64,000 bases of DNA from Calditrichota bacterium (GTDB lineage Bacteria; Zhuqueibacterota; Zhuqueibacteria; Zhuqueibacterales; Geothermadaptataceae). Each line of letters starts with the position of its first letter. Position 1 is the stretch's first letter. Position numbers and translations under genes: made by a program. The stretch is from positions 1 to 64,000 of the forward strand of contig QQUE01000021.1 of NCBI GenBank assembly GCA_008501765.1, in the 5' to 3' direction. Shown here one piece after another: positions 45,702 through 54,031 of the stretch. Under the pieces are notes generated by a model. The model did no database searches. It was given only the letters and a program-made list of their open reading frames with translations, and was not told the DNA's origin.

Positions 45702-45751
45702 CACCTTAAATAAGGTGTCGAAAACACCGGTCGAGGAGAGTCCGTTCTCGG
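45702..45751 (-). promoter_or_regulatory. Overlapping palindromes in the leader of the adhesin gene
   Basis: The 204-bp leader holds three nearby structures: CACCTTAAATAAGGTG (45702-45717, perfect), GGTGTCGAAAACACC (45714-45728) that shares bases with the first, and an imperfect hairpin at 45732-45751. Overlap means the first two RNA stems exclude each other. A leader-control or operator role is possible; no known riboswitch was recognised. Confidence 0.4.
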
Positions 45752-45823
45752 AATGAATGTGAGTGAAGAAATATGTAAGAATTGAGTTTATGAGATATGC
45801 GTGCCTGCTTCTCATTTTTTGAA

Positions 45824-46120
45824 TCAGTTAAAGATCACTTCGTAAATAAAGCTATCTTTTTCAGGCGTTATTGGCACCATTAATATTTGAAATGCACCGA
45901 GCTTTTCATGCTTCAGTTCATGCATCTGCTGCGGCAAAAGCACATCTTTGTTTTTCTGCATAAAAATCAGCGAAAAAGGTTGCTGTTCCTGCCCCGTATC
46001 CTGACGAAGATCTTTCACTTCTATCAGTTCAAGATCGATTGCTTTACCATCATCCGGCCGTACTGTAAACGTTGAATTTAAATTATTTTTAAATGCTTTA
46101 TAATCAGGAAGACGCGTCAA
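45824..46120 (-). CDS. DUF6916-like small protein
   Basis: 98 aa. A compact alpha/beta sequence (FTVRPDDGKAIDLELIEVKDL, then FSLIFMQKN, GAFQILMVPI and FIYEVIFN) that matches the DUF6916 type often found beside tail-collar proteins. Function unknown. The start is a TTG whose ribosome site AGAGG lies in the end of the GNAT gene, 1 bp away, so translation is coupled. It precedes the giant adhesin gene by 204 bp. Confidence 0.65.
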   Translation of the reverse strand: MTRLPDYKAFKNNLNSTFTVRPDDGKAIDLELIEVKDLRQDTGQEQQPFSLIFMQKNKDVLLPQQMHELKHEKLGAFQILMVPITPEKDSFIYEVIFN

Positions 46121-46121
46121 T

Positions 46122-46607
46122 TTATACCTCTACAGTTTCTTGTGATGGTGTCCATTCCATCAAATAATAAATGCCTTGTTCCTCAATCGATTGAAAACCA
46201 AGTCTGCGGTAAAGCCGCAGCGCTGGATTGTGCTTTTCAACATGAATCCGTACTAACACATTTCGGCGTTTGCCATCGGCCAGGATATCACGGAGTATTT
46301 TTCCACCGATTCCTTTTCCTCGAAACTTTGGCAGCAGAGTTATGTCGATGATCCGAATCTCGTTTTCCCTGTCATCGCGATAAAGTCGACCTACTGGCTC
46401 GCCATCGCCAAGAACCATCAAAAATTGTGCTTTTGAAAAATGCTCCCGGTAATAGCTGTGCTGCGCATCAAATTGTTGTTTGACAAATACAGCTTTTTGT
46501 TCAATCGTCCAGGGCACCAGCGCAAGCTCATTTTCCCGTGTGCTTGCATAAATTTCAAGGAGTAAATCATGTTCTTTTTTTTGAATCGGTCGAAAAGAAA
46601 TGTGCAT
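46122..46607 (-). CDS. GNAT-family N-acetyltransferase
   Basis: 161 aa. The acetyl-CoA-binding motif A reads LLPKFRGKGIGGKILRDI, followed by RIHVEKHNPALRLYRRLGF, the standard C-terminal GNAT segment. The acetyl acceptor is unknown; its position between tail-collar genes and a DUF6916-like gene suggests a role in surface protein modification, which is only an inference. Confidence 0.85.
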   Translation of the reverse strand: MHISFRPIQKKEHDLLLEIYASTRENELALVPWTIEQKAVFVKQQFDAQHSYYREHFSKAQFLMVLGDGEPVGRLYRDDRENEIRIIDITLLPKFRGKGIGGKILRDILADGKRRNVLVRIHVEKHNPALRLYRRLGFQSIEEQGIYYLMEWTPSQETVEV

Positions 46608-46679
46608 TTTTTCCCTATAAATTGAATTGGTTAAACAAAATTAGAGAGCGCCAAATTCGACGCTATCTCCAATTTCATG

Positions 46680-47204
46680 TTAGGATCTCGACGGATACAA
46701 ACCTTGCAATGCAATAATAAACTCCAATCCCAAATAGGGCTGAAGATTATTGTGAGGTTGACTTCCGCCCGCAGCAGAAAGCGCTTCGGGCGCCATAGTC
46801 CCCAGGGATCCGGTTTGATCAGAATATGCAAATCCACCATCGGATCGGGCAAGAGACCGATTTGATGCCGGCGCGTTTAAATCGCCCTGATCCACTGCCG
46901 CTCGAACCTGATGTGTGTGCTCCGCCATCTGCGGTTCCGTCAATGTGACTGTTTCAGCACCAACTTTCTCACCCAAACGACGCGAGGTTAAACCCGGGCC
47001 ACGGCCCGGATGCATAGGAACTCGGCCCTGCATGTTCGGCAGAGCGGTTGTGGTGCGGCCATCACCGCCGAATGTGGTTCCAATTAATGAAAACAACGCT
47101 GTATTTTGAGCAATTGGCAGGAGTTGTCCATTGCAAAAAGCCCATCCTCGTGGGGCAAAATTTCCTGCAAAAATCCGCACTTCTGCGATAAAAGGTTCAG
47201 ACAT
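46680..47204 (-). CDS. Phage tail-collar (MdpB/microcystin-dependent-like) protein 3
   Basis: 174 aa. It starts MSEPFIAEVRIFAGNFAPRGWAFCNGQLLPI and has GTTFGGDGRTTTALPNMQGRVPMHPG and a HTHQ motif, all typical of the tail-collar domain (PF07484). These domains form trimeric fibres at phage tail tips or cell-surface fibres. No signal peptide is seen. It is the third of three tandem paralogues and the last before the GNAT gene, with AAGGAG ahead of ATG. Confidence 0.88.
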   Translation of the reverse strand: MSEPFIAEVRIFAGNFAPRGWAFCNGQLLPIAQNTALFSLIGTTFGGDGRTTTALPNMQGRVPMHPGRGPGLTSRRLGEKVGAETVTLTEPQMAEHTHQVRAAVDQGDLNAPASNRSLARSDGGFAYSDQTGSLGTMAPEALSAAGGSQPHNNLQPYLGLEFIIALQGLYPSRS

Positions 47205-47213
47205 ATTTTCTCC

Positions 47214-47732
47214 TTATTGTCTCGATGGATAAATGCCAAACAAGGCGATAATAAAATGAAGGCACAGACTCGGCATCAGGTTTGTGTGTGAGCGGCTTCC
47301 ACCTTCCGGTGTCGCAGTAACTGCGTTTAATCCAACTTCCGGAGCATCTTCAATATACACTGCAATTTGCGGGGATTCACTGATAACATTTCCTGCAGTG
47401 TTATTTTCATTTCCAGTTGTGGTCGATGCGGATAAAGTATGTGTGTGAGATGGCAACTGATTCGCTGTGACTGTTACTGATTCTTCCCCTCCTTTGGCGC
47501 CTAATTTCCGCGAAGATAATCCAGGCCCCTGGCCTGCATGAACTGGCACTCGGCCGCGTAAATCCGGCAAACCAAATGTCGTTCTTCCATCACCTCCGTA
47601 AATCGTTCCGAGGAGGGAAAAAAGCGCATCATTTTGAGATACGGCAAGCAGCTGTCCGTCGCAATAAGCCCAGCCACGTGGGGCAAAATTTCCCGCAAAC
47701 ATGCGGATTTCACCAACAAAAGGTTCTGACAT
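47214..47732 (-). CDS. Phage tail-collar (MdpB-like) protein 2
   Basis: 172 aa, clearly paralogous to its neighbours: MSEPFVGEIRMFAGNFAPRG, GGDGRTTFGLPDLRGRVPVHAG, SHTHTL and a C-terminal FIIALFGIYPSR. ATG 47732 follows AGGAGAG; a longer frame into the preceding gene was rejected. Nine bases separate it from the third copy. Confidence 0.88.
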   Translation of the reverse strand: MSEPFVGEIRMFAGNFAPRGWAYCDGQLLAVSQNDALFSLLGTIYGGDGRTTFGLPDLRGRVPVHAGQGPGLSSRKLGAKGGEESVTVTANQLPSHTHTLSASTTTGNENNTAGNVISESPQIAVYIEDAPEVGLNAVTATPEGGSRSHTNLMPSLCLHFIIALFGIYPSRQ

Positions 47733-47745
47733 TCTTCTCTCCTTA

Positions 47746-48243
47746 TTAGTTACGTGATGGGAACAGCCCTTGCAATGCAATGCAAAAATTAACGGCTAAA
47801 AACGGTTGCATATTATCGTGAGCTTGACCGGTACCAACATTGGCGACGGAACCGGAATGCAGTGCAACAAGATTATTGGGATCGTGATAAACATTGCTTG
47901 CACTCGATAAAACAGCGTCATTTGGAACAGGTCGATTTCCATTGCCGGTGTCGGCTAGCATGTTATGTTGATGCACCGGTGTTTCGTTCAGGCTGAGTGA
48001 ATGCGTTTCTTCACCGCCTTTTTCACCCTGGCGATGTCCCTCACCAGGATGCAGCGGTGAACGTCCGCGTAAATCCGGTAAGGCAAAAGATGTGCGGCCA
48101 TCGCCACCATAGGTCGTTCCGAGTAATGAATAGAGGGACTGATTTTGGTTAATTGGAAGAATTTGGCCATCACAGAATGCCCAGCCTCTTGGAGCAAAAT
48201 TGAACCCGACCATTCGGATTTCAGCCAAAAAGGGTTCGGACAT
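47746..48243 (-). CDS. Phage tail-collar (MdpB-like) protein 1
   Basis: 165 aa, first gene of the surface operon. It has MSEPFLAEIRMVGFNFAPRG, GGDGRTSFALPDLRGRSPLHPG, HQHNML and a FCIALQGLFPSR end. The stem-forming dyad at 48257-48274 and the AGGAG site lie just ahead of ATG 48243. The three copies probably form a mixed fibre; no other phage genes are near. Confidence 0.88.
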   Translation of the reverse strand: MSEPFLAEIRMVGFNFAPRGWAFCDGQILPINQNQSLYSLLGTTYGGDGRTSFALPDLRGRSPLHPGEGHRQGEKGGEETHSLSLNETPVHQHNMLADTGNGNRPVPNDAVLSSASNVYHDPNNLVALHSGSVANVGTGQAHDNMQPFLAVNFCIALQGLFPSRN

Positions 48244-48256
48244 GCATACTCCTTTC

Positions 48257-48274
48257 TGTCAACAATCGTTGACA
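48257..48274. promoter_or_regulatory. Perfect dyad in the 5' region of the surface operon
   Basis: TGTCAAC-AATC-GTTGACA, 7-bp arms around a 4-bp centre, located 14 bp upstream of the first tail-collar ATG and overlapping the spacer just before AGGAG. It could be a repressor site or an RNA hairpin that affects translation. No matching regulator is present nearby. Confidence 0.5.
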
Positions 48275-48935
48275 CGGAATTTAAAAGTTGAGAGGTTGAA
48301 GGATTGGGGAAATGAAGATAATGAGCAAAAGAAATGTCAAAAAATTATACGAGCCCTGGTCCTGGACTTGATCCCTATCCTGATGGCAGGATAATACATC
48401 AAGATAATATTAAAGTCAAGAAAAACACCGACTTTTTATTAAAGATAATAATAATTTACATAAATTTAATTGAATTCCTTTTTGGGCTAAAACAAGGATG
48501 ACATATTAATCTAATTAAAGTTTGTAAAATACTAATTTCTTAAAAGTCCAAAATTAATGACACAATTCTATAAATGGCGACTTAATTTATCCATAAATTT
48601 GAAGATCCTATTATTAATAAAATTTACTGAACTTTTAGGCGGGTACACAATATTTGGGATTAAATACGAATAAAAAATGGGTATGAACATCTTTGCGATC
48701 ATTCACAAATATCTTAACTCTGGCGTTGGATGCTTTCATCCGTCGGGCTTTTTTTAGAGCACCTCTAACCAGTGCAGGAAAGGGATCGTGTAAATAACTG
48801 GAGCAGCATATTACACCCTGACTCTTTGCCCAAAATTCTTTCCGGAGTTTTGGGGCTATAGAGCAACGCGTTTCTTAACCAACGTGAGTTCGATGTAAGC
48901 TGTAACATTCTTTACCAAGCATAATTATTATAGAG

Positions 48936-48987
48936 CGAAGGCGTCTCGCCGAGCGTTTCGTGCGTTATCCTCGGCGGGACGCCTTCG
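48936..48987. repeat. Long inverted repeat (hairpin element)
   Basis: Arms CGAAGGCGTCTCGCCGAG (48936-48953) and CTCGGCGGGACGCCTTCG (48970-48987) pair over 18 bp with one mismatch, around a 16-base loop. Outer TATAG/CTATA and TAATTA-like sequences extend the symmetry. It resembles non-autonomous inverted-repeat elements; no second copy is in the window. Confidence 0.6.
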
Positions 48988-49244
48988 GACTATATCCTAT
49001 AATTAATTCGTTTTATCCCAATTTTTCTTACATCGAGCTCACGTTAACGAGAGCCTTCCAATATTAATAAAGGAATGCACATTTTTTGCAAAAGCATAAT
49101 TCGCTCAGCCTGCCCCATTTTAAATTCCAGCTAAAATTATGTGGAACCGAAAGCCGGCGCCAGCAAAATGAATTGATTTGTTGATAAACTTTGTAAAAAC
49201 TCCATTTTGCACCACAGGTTAATTCTAACAATTGAGATTTACTT

Positions 49245-50201
49245 TTAATTATGCATTGCAGTAGTATCACGATTTTGGGATTGCACGAGTGATTTCCCAA
49301 AAGCTTTAACCGTCAAGACCGGGCATTTAGCCATTCGCACTACTTTTTCGGCAACACTACCCAAGAGAAAATGTTGAAATCCGGTAAGTCCATGGGTTGG
49401 CATAACGATCATACGACTGTTTTGATTTTCCGCAAAATTAATAATCTCATTTGCAGCCCGACCTTCGGCGATATGAAATTCAACATCAACCTGAGGGCCT
49501 CCCGCTTCCGAGAAAATCTTTTGTAAATTCTGTTTGGAAATGCTGTCAATTTTTGGCATCAATTTAAAGACGGAAGTTTCTCCAGCTGCGTAAAAAGATG
49601 GATGAACACTTTCTTCGATAACGTGCAGAAGCTGTATTTTCGCTTCATATGAGCTGGCAACATGTTTTGCATGCAGCAATGCATTTTTAGAATGGTCAGA
49701 AAAATCTATTGGAACCAGTATTTTATTTATTGTACTGATGCTGCTTTTTTCGTAACCACATAAGGTTAAGACGGGACAAGGTGCTGAGCGTACTACTTTT
49801 TCAGCTACACTACCCATAAAAAAATGTTCTAAATGAGGACGACCATGTGTACCCATCACAACCAGATCAACTTCGTTCTTTAAAATATGATCCAATATAA
49901 CGTGCGCTGGTGTGGTTCCACGCTTCTGTATTTTGGTTATGTTGATTTTCTGTGTGTCAAATGGCAAAAGTGATTTATCAATCATCGAATCAAGCGATTT
50001 TTCGACACTATCAAAATAAGTCTGCCAATCCGGATATTGATCCACCGAAAATAAGGATTCATAGTTCCCGTAGAACACCGTCGCATGCAGAATATCCAGA
50101 TTTGCCTTGTACTTTTTTGCCAAAAACAAGGCATGTTGCAATGCCTGGTCGGCGCACTCTGAGAAATCCGTCGTATATAATATTTTCTTTATTTTCAACA
50201 T
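49245..50201 (-). CDS. Tandem universal stress protein (UspA-like, two domains)
   Basis: 318 aa consisting of two Usp domains (about 1-150 and 155-310). Each has the ATP-binding GxxGxxxxxxxxxGS pattern: GTHGRPHLEHFFMGS and THGLTGFQHFLLGS, both followed by VAEKVVR and a CPVLT motif. It is a cytoplasmic stress protein, probably ATP-binding. ATG 50201 was chosen because AAGGG lies ahead of it; a start at 50216 would add five residues. The downstream 1-kb spacer is empty. Confidence 0.9.
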   Translation of the reverse strand: MLKIKKILYTTDFSECADQALQHALFLAKKYKANLDILHATVFYGNYESLFSVDQYPDWQTYFDSVEKSLDSMIDKSLLPFDTQKINITKIQKRGTTPAHVILDHILKNEVDLVVMGTHGRPHLEHFFMGSVAEKVVRSAPCPVLTLCGYEKSSISTINKILVPIDFSDHSKNALLHAKHVASSYEAKIQLLHVIEESVHPSFYAAGETSVFKLMPKIDSISKQNLQKIFSEAGGPQVDVEFHIAEGRAANEIINFAENQNSRMIVMPTHGLTGFQHFLLGSVAEKVVRMAKCPVLTVKAFGKSLVQSQNRDTTAMHN

Positions 50202-50216
50202 TTTAAACCCTTTCAT

Positions 50217-50420
50217 TTAGACTTTATCCTTGGGGACATAATATACATTGTCTAATTCTACACCTTTTAGCCATGAAGGGATGGTTGGGCTTGGACGTGT
50301 TGCCAATACAAGCCTATCATAACCAATTTCAAATTCTATTACTCGATTAACAATCTTTTTTGGTCTCCGTACTTTTATCACTTTCTTATTTTTTCGCCAC
50401 TGAAAACAACCTTGAGTCAA
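50217..50420 (-). pseudogene. Remnant of a pyridine-nucleotide-disulfide oxidoreductase
   Basis: 67 codons whose translation FEIGYDRLVLATRPSPTIPSW and KGVELDNVYYVPK matches the second Rossmann entry of CoA-disulfide reductase / NADH-oxidase-type flavoproteins, where ATG(S/A) is the usual text after LVLAT. The catalytic domain and the rest of the protein are missing. About 110 bp of upstream sequence with stop codons in every frame suggests decay. Function lost. Confidence 0.55.
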
Positions 50421-50533
50421 GAATTAGTAGGTGGTCGGAAATAACAATATCTGCATCAGCCCCTGATTCATCTAGCGGGACTGAATATTTATTTATTTGC
50501 AATCTTTACGCTCATCTATCGAATTTTTTATCA

Positions 50534-51475
50534 TTAAACGGCAATTAGAGCCGTATCGGCAATTGAAGGGTGAATATCATTATTATTCGCACCAATATTT
50601 TTCCAAACTAATTCCCGCTTGGATAAAGGAATCTGTCCTATATCCTTAACCGGAGAAAAATTTAACAGATCAATGTCACTTTCAATTAGTTCCGCCTGGG
50701 CTTTCCAATAAGCCAGTAAATCGCCAACATCACGCCAATAGGGAATTGAATTATTATCTCCTCTATAATGGAAAGCCTTAACTTCACATTGTTTAACCAT
50801 CCTGGGTATAATATCATGGCCAAAATCATGCGAGTTTTCCTGCTGGTTTTCTGTTAAATATTCCATTAAAACATGAGTATCGAATATATAAATGCCCATA
50901 GAAGCCATAAGAGTTTCTCTGGATTCGAAAAATTCAGGATTGTTTGGTTTCTCGATAAAATCAGTGATAAATTCGTCATCATCAATATTTGGTATACCAA
51001 AGTGATGAGCCTGAGATGGATCACACTGAATACACCCTACAGTAGCAGGATTGTTGCTCGAAAGGTGAAACGCAATCATTTGCCGATAATCCATTCTATA
51101 AACATGGTCACCAGCCAGAACAACAACAAAGTCAGGAACTTTATTGAGTGAAGATAAAACCTGGAAGACGGCATCTGCAGTACCTTTGTAAAAATTGCTT
51201 CCCAGTTCTTGGGAACTGATTGCTTTGAGTTTCCTGCCCTTATTAGAAAATGCAGTAATCCAGTGAGTATTGATGTAAGTATCTATCATACCTGACAGAT
51301 ATTGCGTTAACACCAACACATCGCCTCCACCTGAAATTAGACAGTTATACAAGGTATAGTCAATGATACTTCCTTGAGTCCCGAAGCGTACCAATGGTTT
51401 AGGGGTATTGGCAGTTAGAGGCATCAAGCGTTGCCCTCTTCCACCAGCAAGTAGTAAATATAGGATATCTTTCAT
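50534..51475 (-). CDS. GlgC-like nucleotidyltransferase, short form
   Basis: 313 aa. It has the nucleotidyltransferase motif LAGGRGQRLMPLTANTPKPLVRFG at the N-terminus, FYKGTADAVFQ, LAGDHVYRMDY, ASMGIYIFD and YWRDVGDLLAYWKA, all found in ADP-glucose pyrophosphorylases (GlgC). GlgC is normally about 420 aa with a C-terminal left-handed beta-helix; here it ends at DTALIAV with no helix, so it is a short form or a truncated gene. It would make a nucleotide sugar from glucose 1-phosphate, which GH94 also produces; the link is only suggestive. Confidence 0.78.
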   Translation of the reverse strand: MKDILYLLLAGGRGQRLMPLTANTPKPLVRFGTQGSIIDYTLYNCLISGGGDVLVLTQYLSGMIDTYINTHWITAFSNKGRKLKAISSQELGSNFYKGTADAVFQVLSSLNKVPDFVVVLAGDHVYRMDYRQMIAFHLSSNNPATVGCIQCDPSQAHHFGIPNIDDDEFITDFIEKPNNPEFFESRETLMASMGIYIFDTHVLMEYLTENQQENSHDFGHDIIPRMVKQCEVKAFHYRGDNNSIPYWRDVGDLLAYWKAQAELIESDIDLLNFSPVKDIGQIPLSKRELVWKNIGANNNDIHPSIADTALIAV

Positions 51476-51803
51476 TTTGAGCCTTTCATATATTCAATGC
51501 ATAAAACAATACCGCATACATTTGTATAATATTTAAAAACAGAATTTTTCAATTGAAATGAACGCTTCTCATCAATAGTCGAAATGAATAACTACACCGC
51601 CTTACTGACTAAAATTCACTGCATATGACTGGTGTCCGCAGTTAGGATATTTCGATCCTTTTATAGATTTCATCTTGTCGTGGATATTTGCTATTTCTTC
51701 CATGCCCATATCACATCTTTTTTACATTGTACTCTACAATCTTATTTCTTTGCTATCGAAGCGGGAGCAATCTTTGGTTAAATTTATTGAAATGTTACCC
51801 GTG
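51476..51803. other. Spacer, no clear gene
   Basis: 328 bp between GlgC-like and response-regulator genes. A 35-codon minus-strand frame (51602-51709) starts MGMEEIANIH and includes YPNCGH, but lacks a ribosome site and homologue. I see nothing else. Confidence 0.4.
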
Positions 51804-52148
51804 TTAATATTTATCCAATAGATTTTTCAATTCGCTGAGATCGGATGATTTTACAATGAAATCCTCAGCGCCCCAGCACCTAAAATCGTTTTTACAATAT
51901 GGATAAGCGCTATTGATGATCACAGGTAGATTGGAATTGATGCTAAGTATATCCCGTAGGAGATCTAAACCATTCATATTCGCCAGCATTAAATCCAGCA
52001 AAACAACTTGCGGATTTTCATCACGAACTTTATTCAGAGCATCGTGTGAATTTAGGGCTGACATCACTTCAAATCCCATTTCCGTTATTTCAATTTCATA
52101 CAATTTTCTAAGGTGCGGATCATCCTCGATAATTAATATTTTCTTCAT
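51804..52148 (-). CDS. Single-domain response regulator
   Basis: 114 aa receiver domain only. IEDD near the N-terminus gives the acidic pocket, VVLLDLMLANMNG holds the phospho-acceptor Asp, and FIVKSSDL has the conserved Lys. There is no output domain, so it acts by protein contacts (CheY or Spo0F style). ATG 52148 was chosen over a TTG two codons earlier. It lies 12 bp after the radical SAM gene, so the two may be co-transcribed. Confidence 0.85.
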   Translation of the reverse strand: MKKILIIEDDPHLRKLYEIEITEMGFEVMSALNSHDALNKVRDENPQVVLLDLMLANMNGLDLLRDILSINSNLPVIINSAYPYCKNDFRCWGAEDFIVKSSDLSELKNLLDKY

Positions 52149-52160
52149 GATCAACCATCC

Positions 52161-53114
52161 TTAATTGGAACACCCTCCATTCGAAAATTTTCGAATGTAA
52201 TATTGATTTCCGGCATATTTTGTCTTAACAAGTTTTTGTTTGTTAATCAGTTCTTGGACAAATGACCAATCAGCATTTGCCTTTTTAATTAATTTTCTAA
52301 CCGCATCCTCGCGCATAGGATGAATAGCAGTAATATTTAACAGATCATCTTCAACATTTCCTGTAAAAGCAAAAGCATTGCCTTCATATCCGATCAAATA
52401 TTCTACATGTTTAATTTTATCATTGAATATCTGGAAAGCCTTATTAATCAAATCTTCGTCAGGAGGTTGAACCCATTTTTCTGCTGGTGGTCTAGTGGGG
52501 ATAGCGACATAGGCTACCGATGGTTTTAATTGTTTAACAAAATCAGCGATTTTGTGAATTTGAGAATCGTTATCATTCAATCCTTTAACTAAAACAGTCT
52601 CTGTAACCAAATTCCCTTGATAATCTTTTGTGAAATCCTGCATCCCCTTCATAATTTTGTCTATTTTTAAAGCTCCATGTGGACGGTTTATTTTCTTCCA
52701 AATATCTTCCTGAACAGAATCAATTTTTAAGCTGACAAAATCTGCTTGCATCAAATCGTCGCGAACGTCCGGCCTCCAGATTAGAGATGCATTTGTAATT
52801 ACTGCGACTTTGATCTGCAAAGATCTCGTTAATATTATCTCTCTACCCAGCAAAGTATCCAGTGTTGGTTCACCATCTGACACAAAAGTGAGATAATCAA
52901 TTTTTTCATCAATTTCTTTTAACATCTCAACTCTGTTTTGGACTTCTGCAAATATTTTATCTGGATTGTAGAAAACCCGCCGCCCCTTCAGCAGATGATT
53001 GGTACGCCCCACTTGACAATACACGCAGGAATAAGTACAGAACTTTGGGGGAATATTGTTTATGCCCAAGCTTTGACCTAATCGTCGTGATGGTACGGGA
53101 CCAAAAGTACACAT
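52161..53114 (-). CDS. Radical SAM protein
   Basis: 317 aa. The [4Fe-4S] motif is Cys26-x3-Cys30-x2-Cys33 (CTYSCVYCQ), followed by LTFVSDGEPTLD, a typical GGEPTL-like SAM-binding loop, and VAVITNASLIW. The C-terminal part (about 235-317) is a small separate domain. Substrate unknown; the layout GPVPSRRLGQSLGIN at the start is like that of a family of uncharacterised SAM proteins. It starts 2 bp after the ATPase gene, so the two probably work together, perhaps in metallocofactor or anaerobic enzyme maturation. Confidence 0.85.
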   Translation of the reverse strand: MCTFGPVPSRRLGQSLGINNIPPKFCTYSCVYCQVGRTNHLLKGRRVFYNPDKIFAEVQNRVEMLKEIDEKIDYLTFVSDGEPTLDTLLGREIILTRSLQIKVAVITNASLIWRPDVRDDLMQADFVSLKIDSVQEDIWKKINRPHGALKIDKIMKGMQDFTKDYQGNLVTETVLVKGLNDNDSQIHKIADFVKQLKPSVAYVAIPTRPPAEKWVQPPDEDLINKAFQIFNDKIKHVEYLIGYEGNAFAFTGNVEDDLLNITAIHPMREDAVRKLIKKANADWSFVQELINKQKLVKTKYAGNQYYIRKFSNGGCSN

Positions 53115-53116
53115 AG

Positions 53117-54028
53117 CTAAATCCTGTTAATAATGGAAGTCATCTTTTTATAAGTTGTGTCTGCAACTGATTTCAGTTCATCTAATATTTTGCCTTTTTT
53201 CTTATTTGACCTATTTTGAGGAAGAATTAACATAAAATCTTCTAGTTTCTTTGCAATCTTGACTATATCATTCTTTGCTTTGCTTCCATCGATTGCGTCG
53301 CCCATCAAACCAGCCTTTGCTATTTCATGATCATAGGTGATTGATCCAAAAATTTCGGTTTTCTTCTTACGAAGCTCTTTTATCATGGTCGATTTCATAA
53401 ATTCGGATTGAACTGCGTTTATTATTACCCACACTCTCTCAATTCCCATCAAATTGCAAATTTTAGTCACGCGTTCAGCAATGGTAAAGGATTCATAAGT
53501 AGGATCAACTACAACCAGAACAATATCTATATTTTTCTCTACTCCCCTACCAAAATGCTCAATACCAGCTTCCACATCAATGAGCATAACATGTTCGCCT
53601 TTGACAATATAATCCCGAGTAATTTTCGACATCGGGCCATCACAACCTTCATAAGAGTTTTGAATTTTACCTACTTGAAACAGAGTTATATTATTCTTTT
53701 GAACATAGTAGCTTGGAGGGAGTTCAGCCAAATCAATAGGTTTTTCTGTGACTGGTATTGAATCACCTTTTCGTGTTAACGGGGAAGGATCATCTACCGG
53801 GCATTCAACCCTTTCTCGTCCACCAAAAAAATCTATCAGAGGTTTGGGGCCTTTCTTTAATCCAAAGACCAATCGTGCCAATCCACCGGGATTGGAAGCA
53901 TCACCGTCCAGTAATAACACATTATATCCTTGATCATGTAAAACATGACTCATAAGAGTTACTACGGAACTTTTTCCACTTCCTCCTTTACCGCAAACTA
54001 ATATTCTTAATCCAGCTAATGGTTTCAT
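53117..54028 (-). CDS. CooC/MinD-like P-loop ATPase
   Basis: 303 aa. Deviant Walker A CGKGGSGKS (residues 12-20) is of the ParA/MinD/CooC kind, with LLDGDASNPGGLAR and VMLIDVEAGIEHFGRGV further on. The latter matches CooC, the nickel-insertion ATPase of CO dehydrogenase, so metal insertion is a reasonable guess. The C-terminal part is Lys-rich. It is flanked by the PLP enzyme 3 bp away and the radical SAM gene 2 bp away, which suggests one operon. Confidence 0.82.
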   Translation of the reverse strand: MKPLAGLRILVCGKGGSGKSSVVTLMSHVLHDQGYNVLLLDGDASNPGGLARLVFGLKKGPKPLIDFFGGRERVECPVDDPSPLTRKGDSIPVTEKPIDLAELPPSYYVQKNNITLFQVGKIQNSYEGCDGPMSKITRDYIVKGEHVMLIDVEAGIEHFGRGVEKNIDIVLVVVDPTYESFTIAERVTKICNLMGIERVWVIINAVQSEFMKSTMIKELRKKKTEIFGSITYDHEIAKAGLMGDAIDGSKAKNDIVKIAKKLEDFMLILPQNRSNKKKGKILDELKSVADTTYKKMTSIINRI

Positions 54029-54031
54029 ATT

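Larger units (their letters stand above)
48244..49244. other. 1-kb gene-free spacer
   Basis: No convincing ORF on either strand. It holds the dyad next to the tail-collar operon and the long hairpin element at about 48931-48995; the rest is AT-rich DNA with no visible structure. The promoter of the surface operon must be near its left end. Confidence 0.55.

Noticed and set aside
46680-48243. Prophage reading of the three tail-collar genes
   Set aside because: No terminase, capsid, portal or integrase nearby; the genes sit with a GNAT and adhesins, as in chromosomal clusters.
51602-51709. 35-codon frame MGMEEIANIH
   Set aside because: Upstream in-frame stop, no ribosome site and too short to judge; noted only in the spacer entry.
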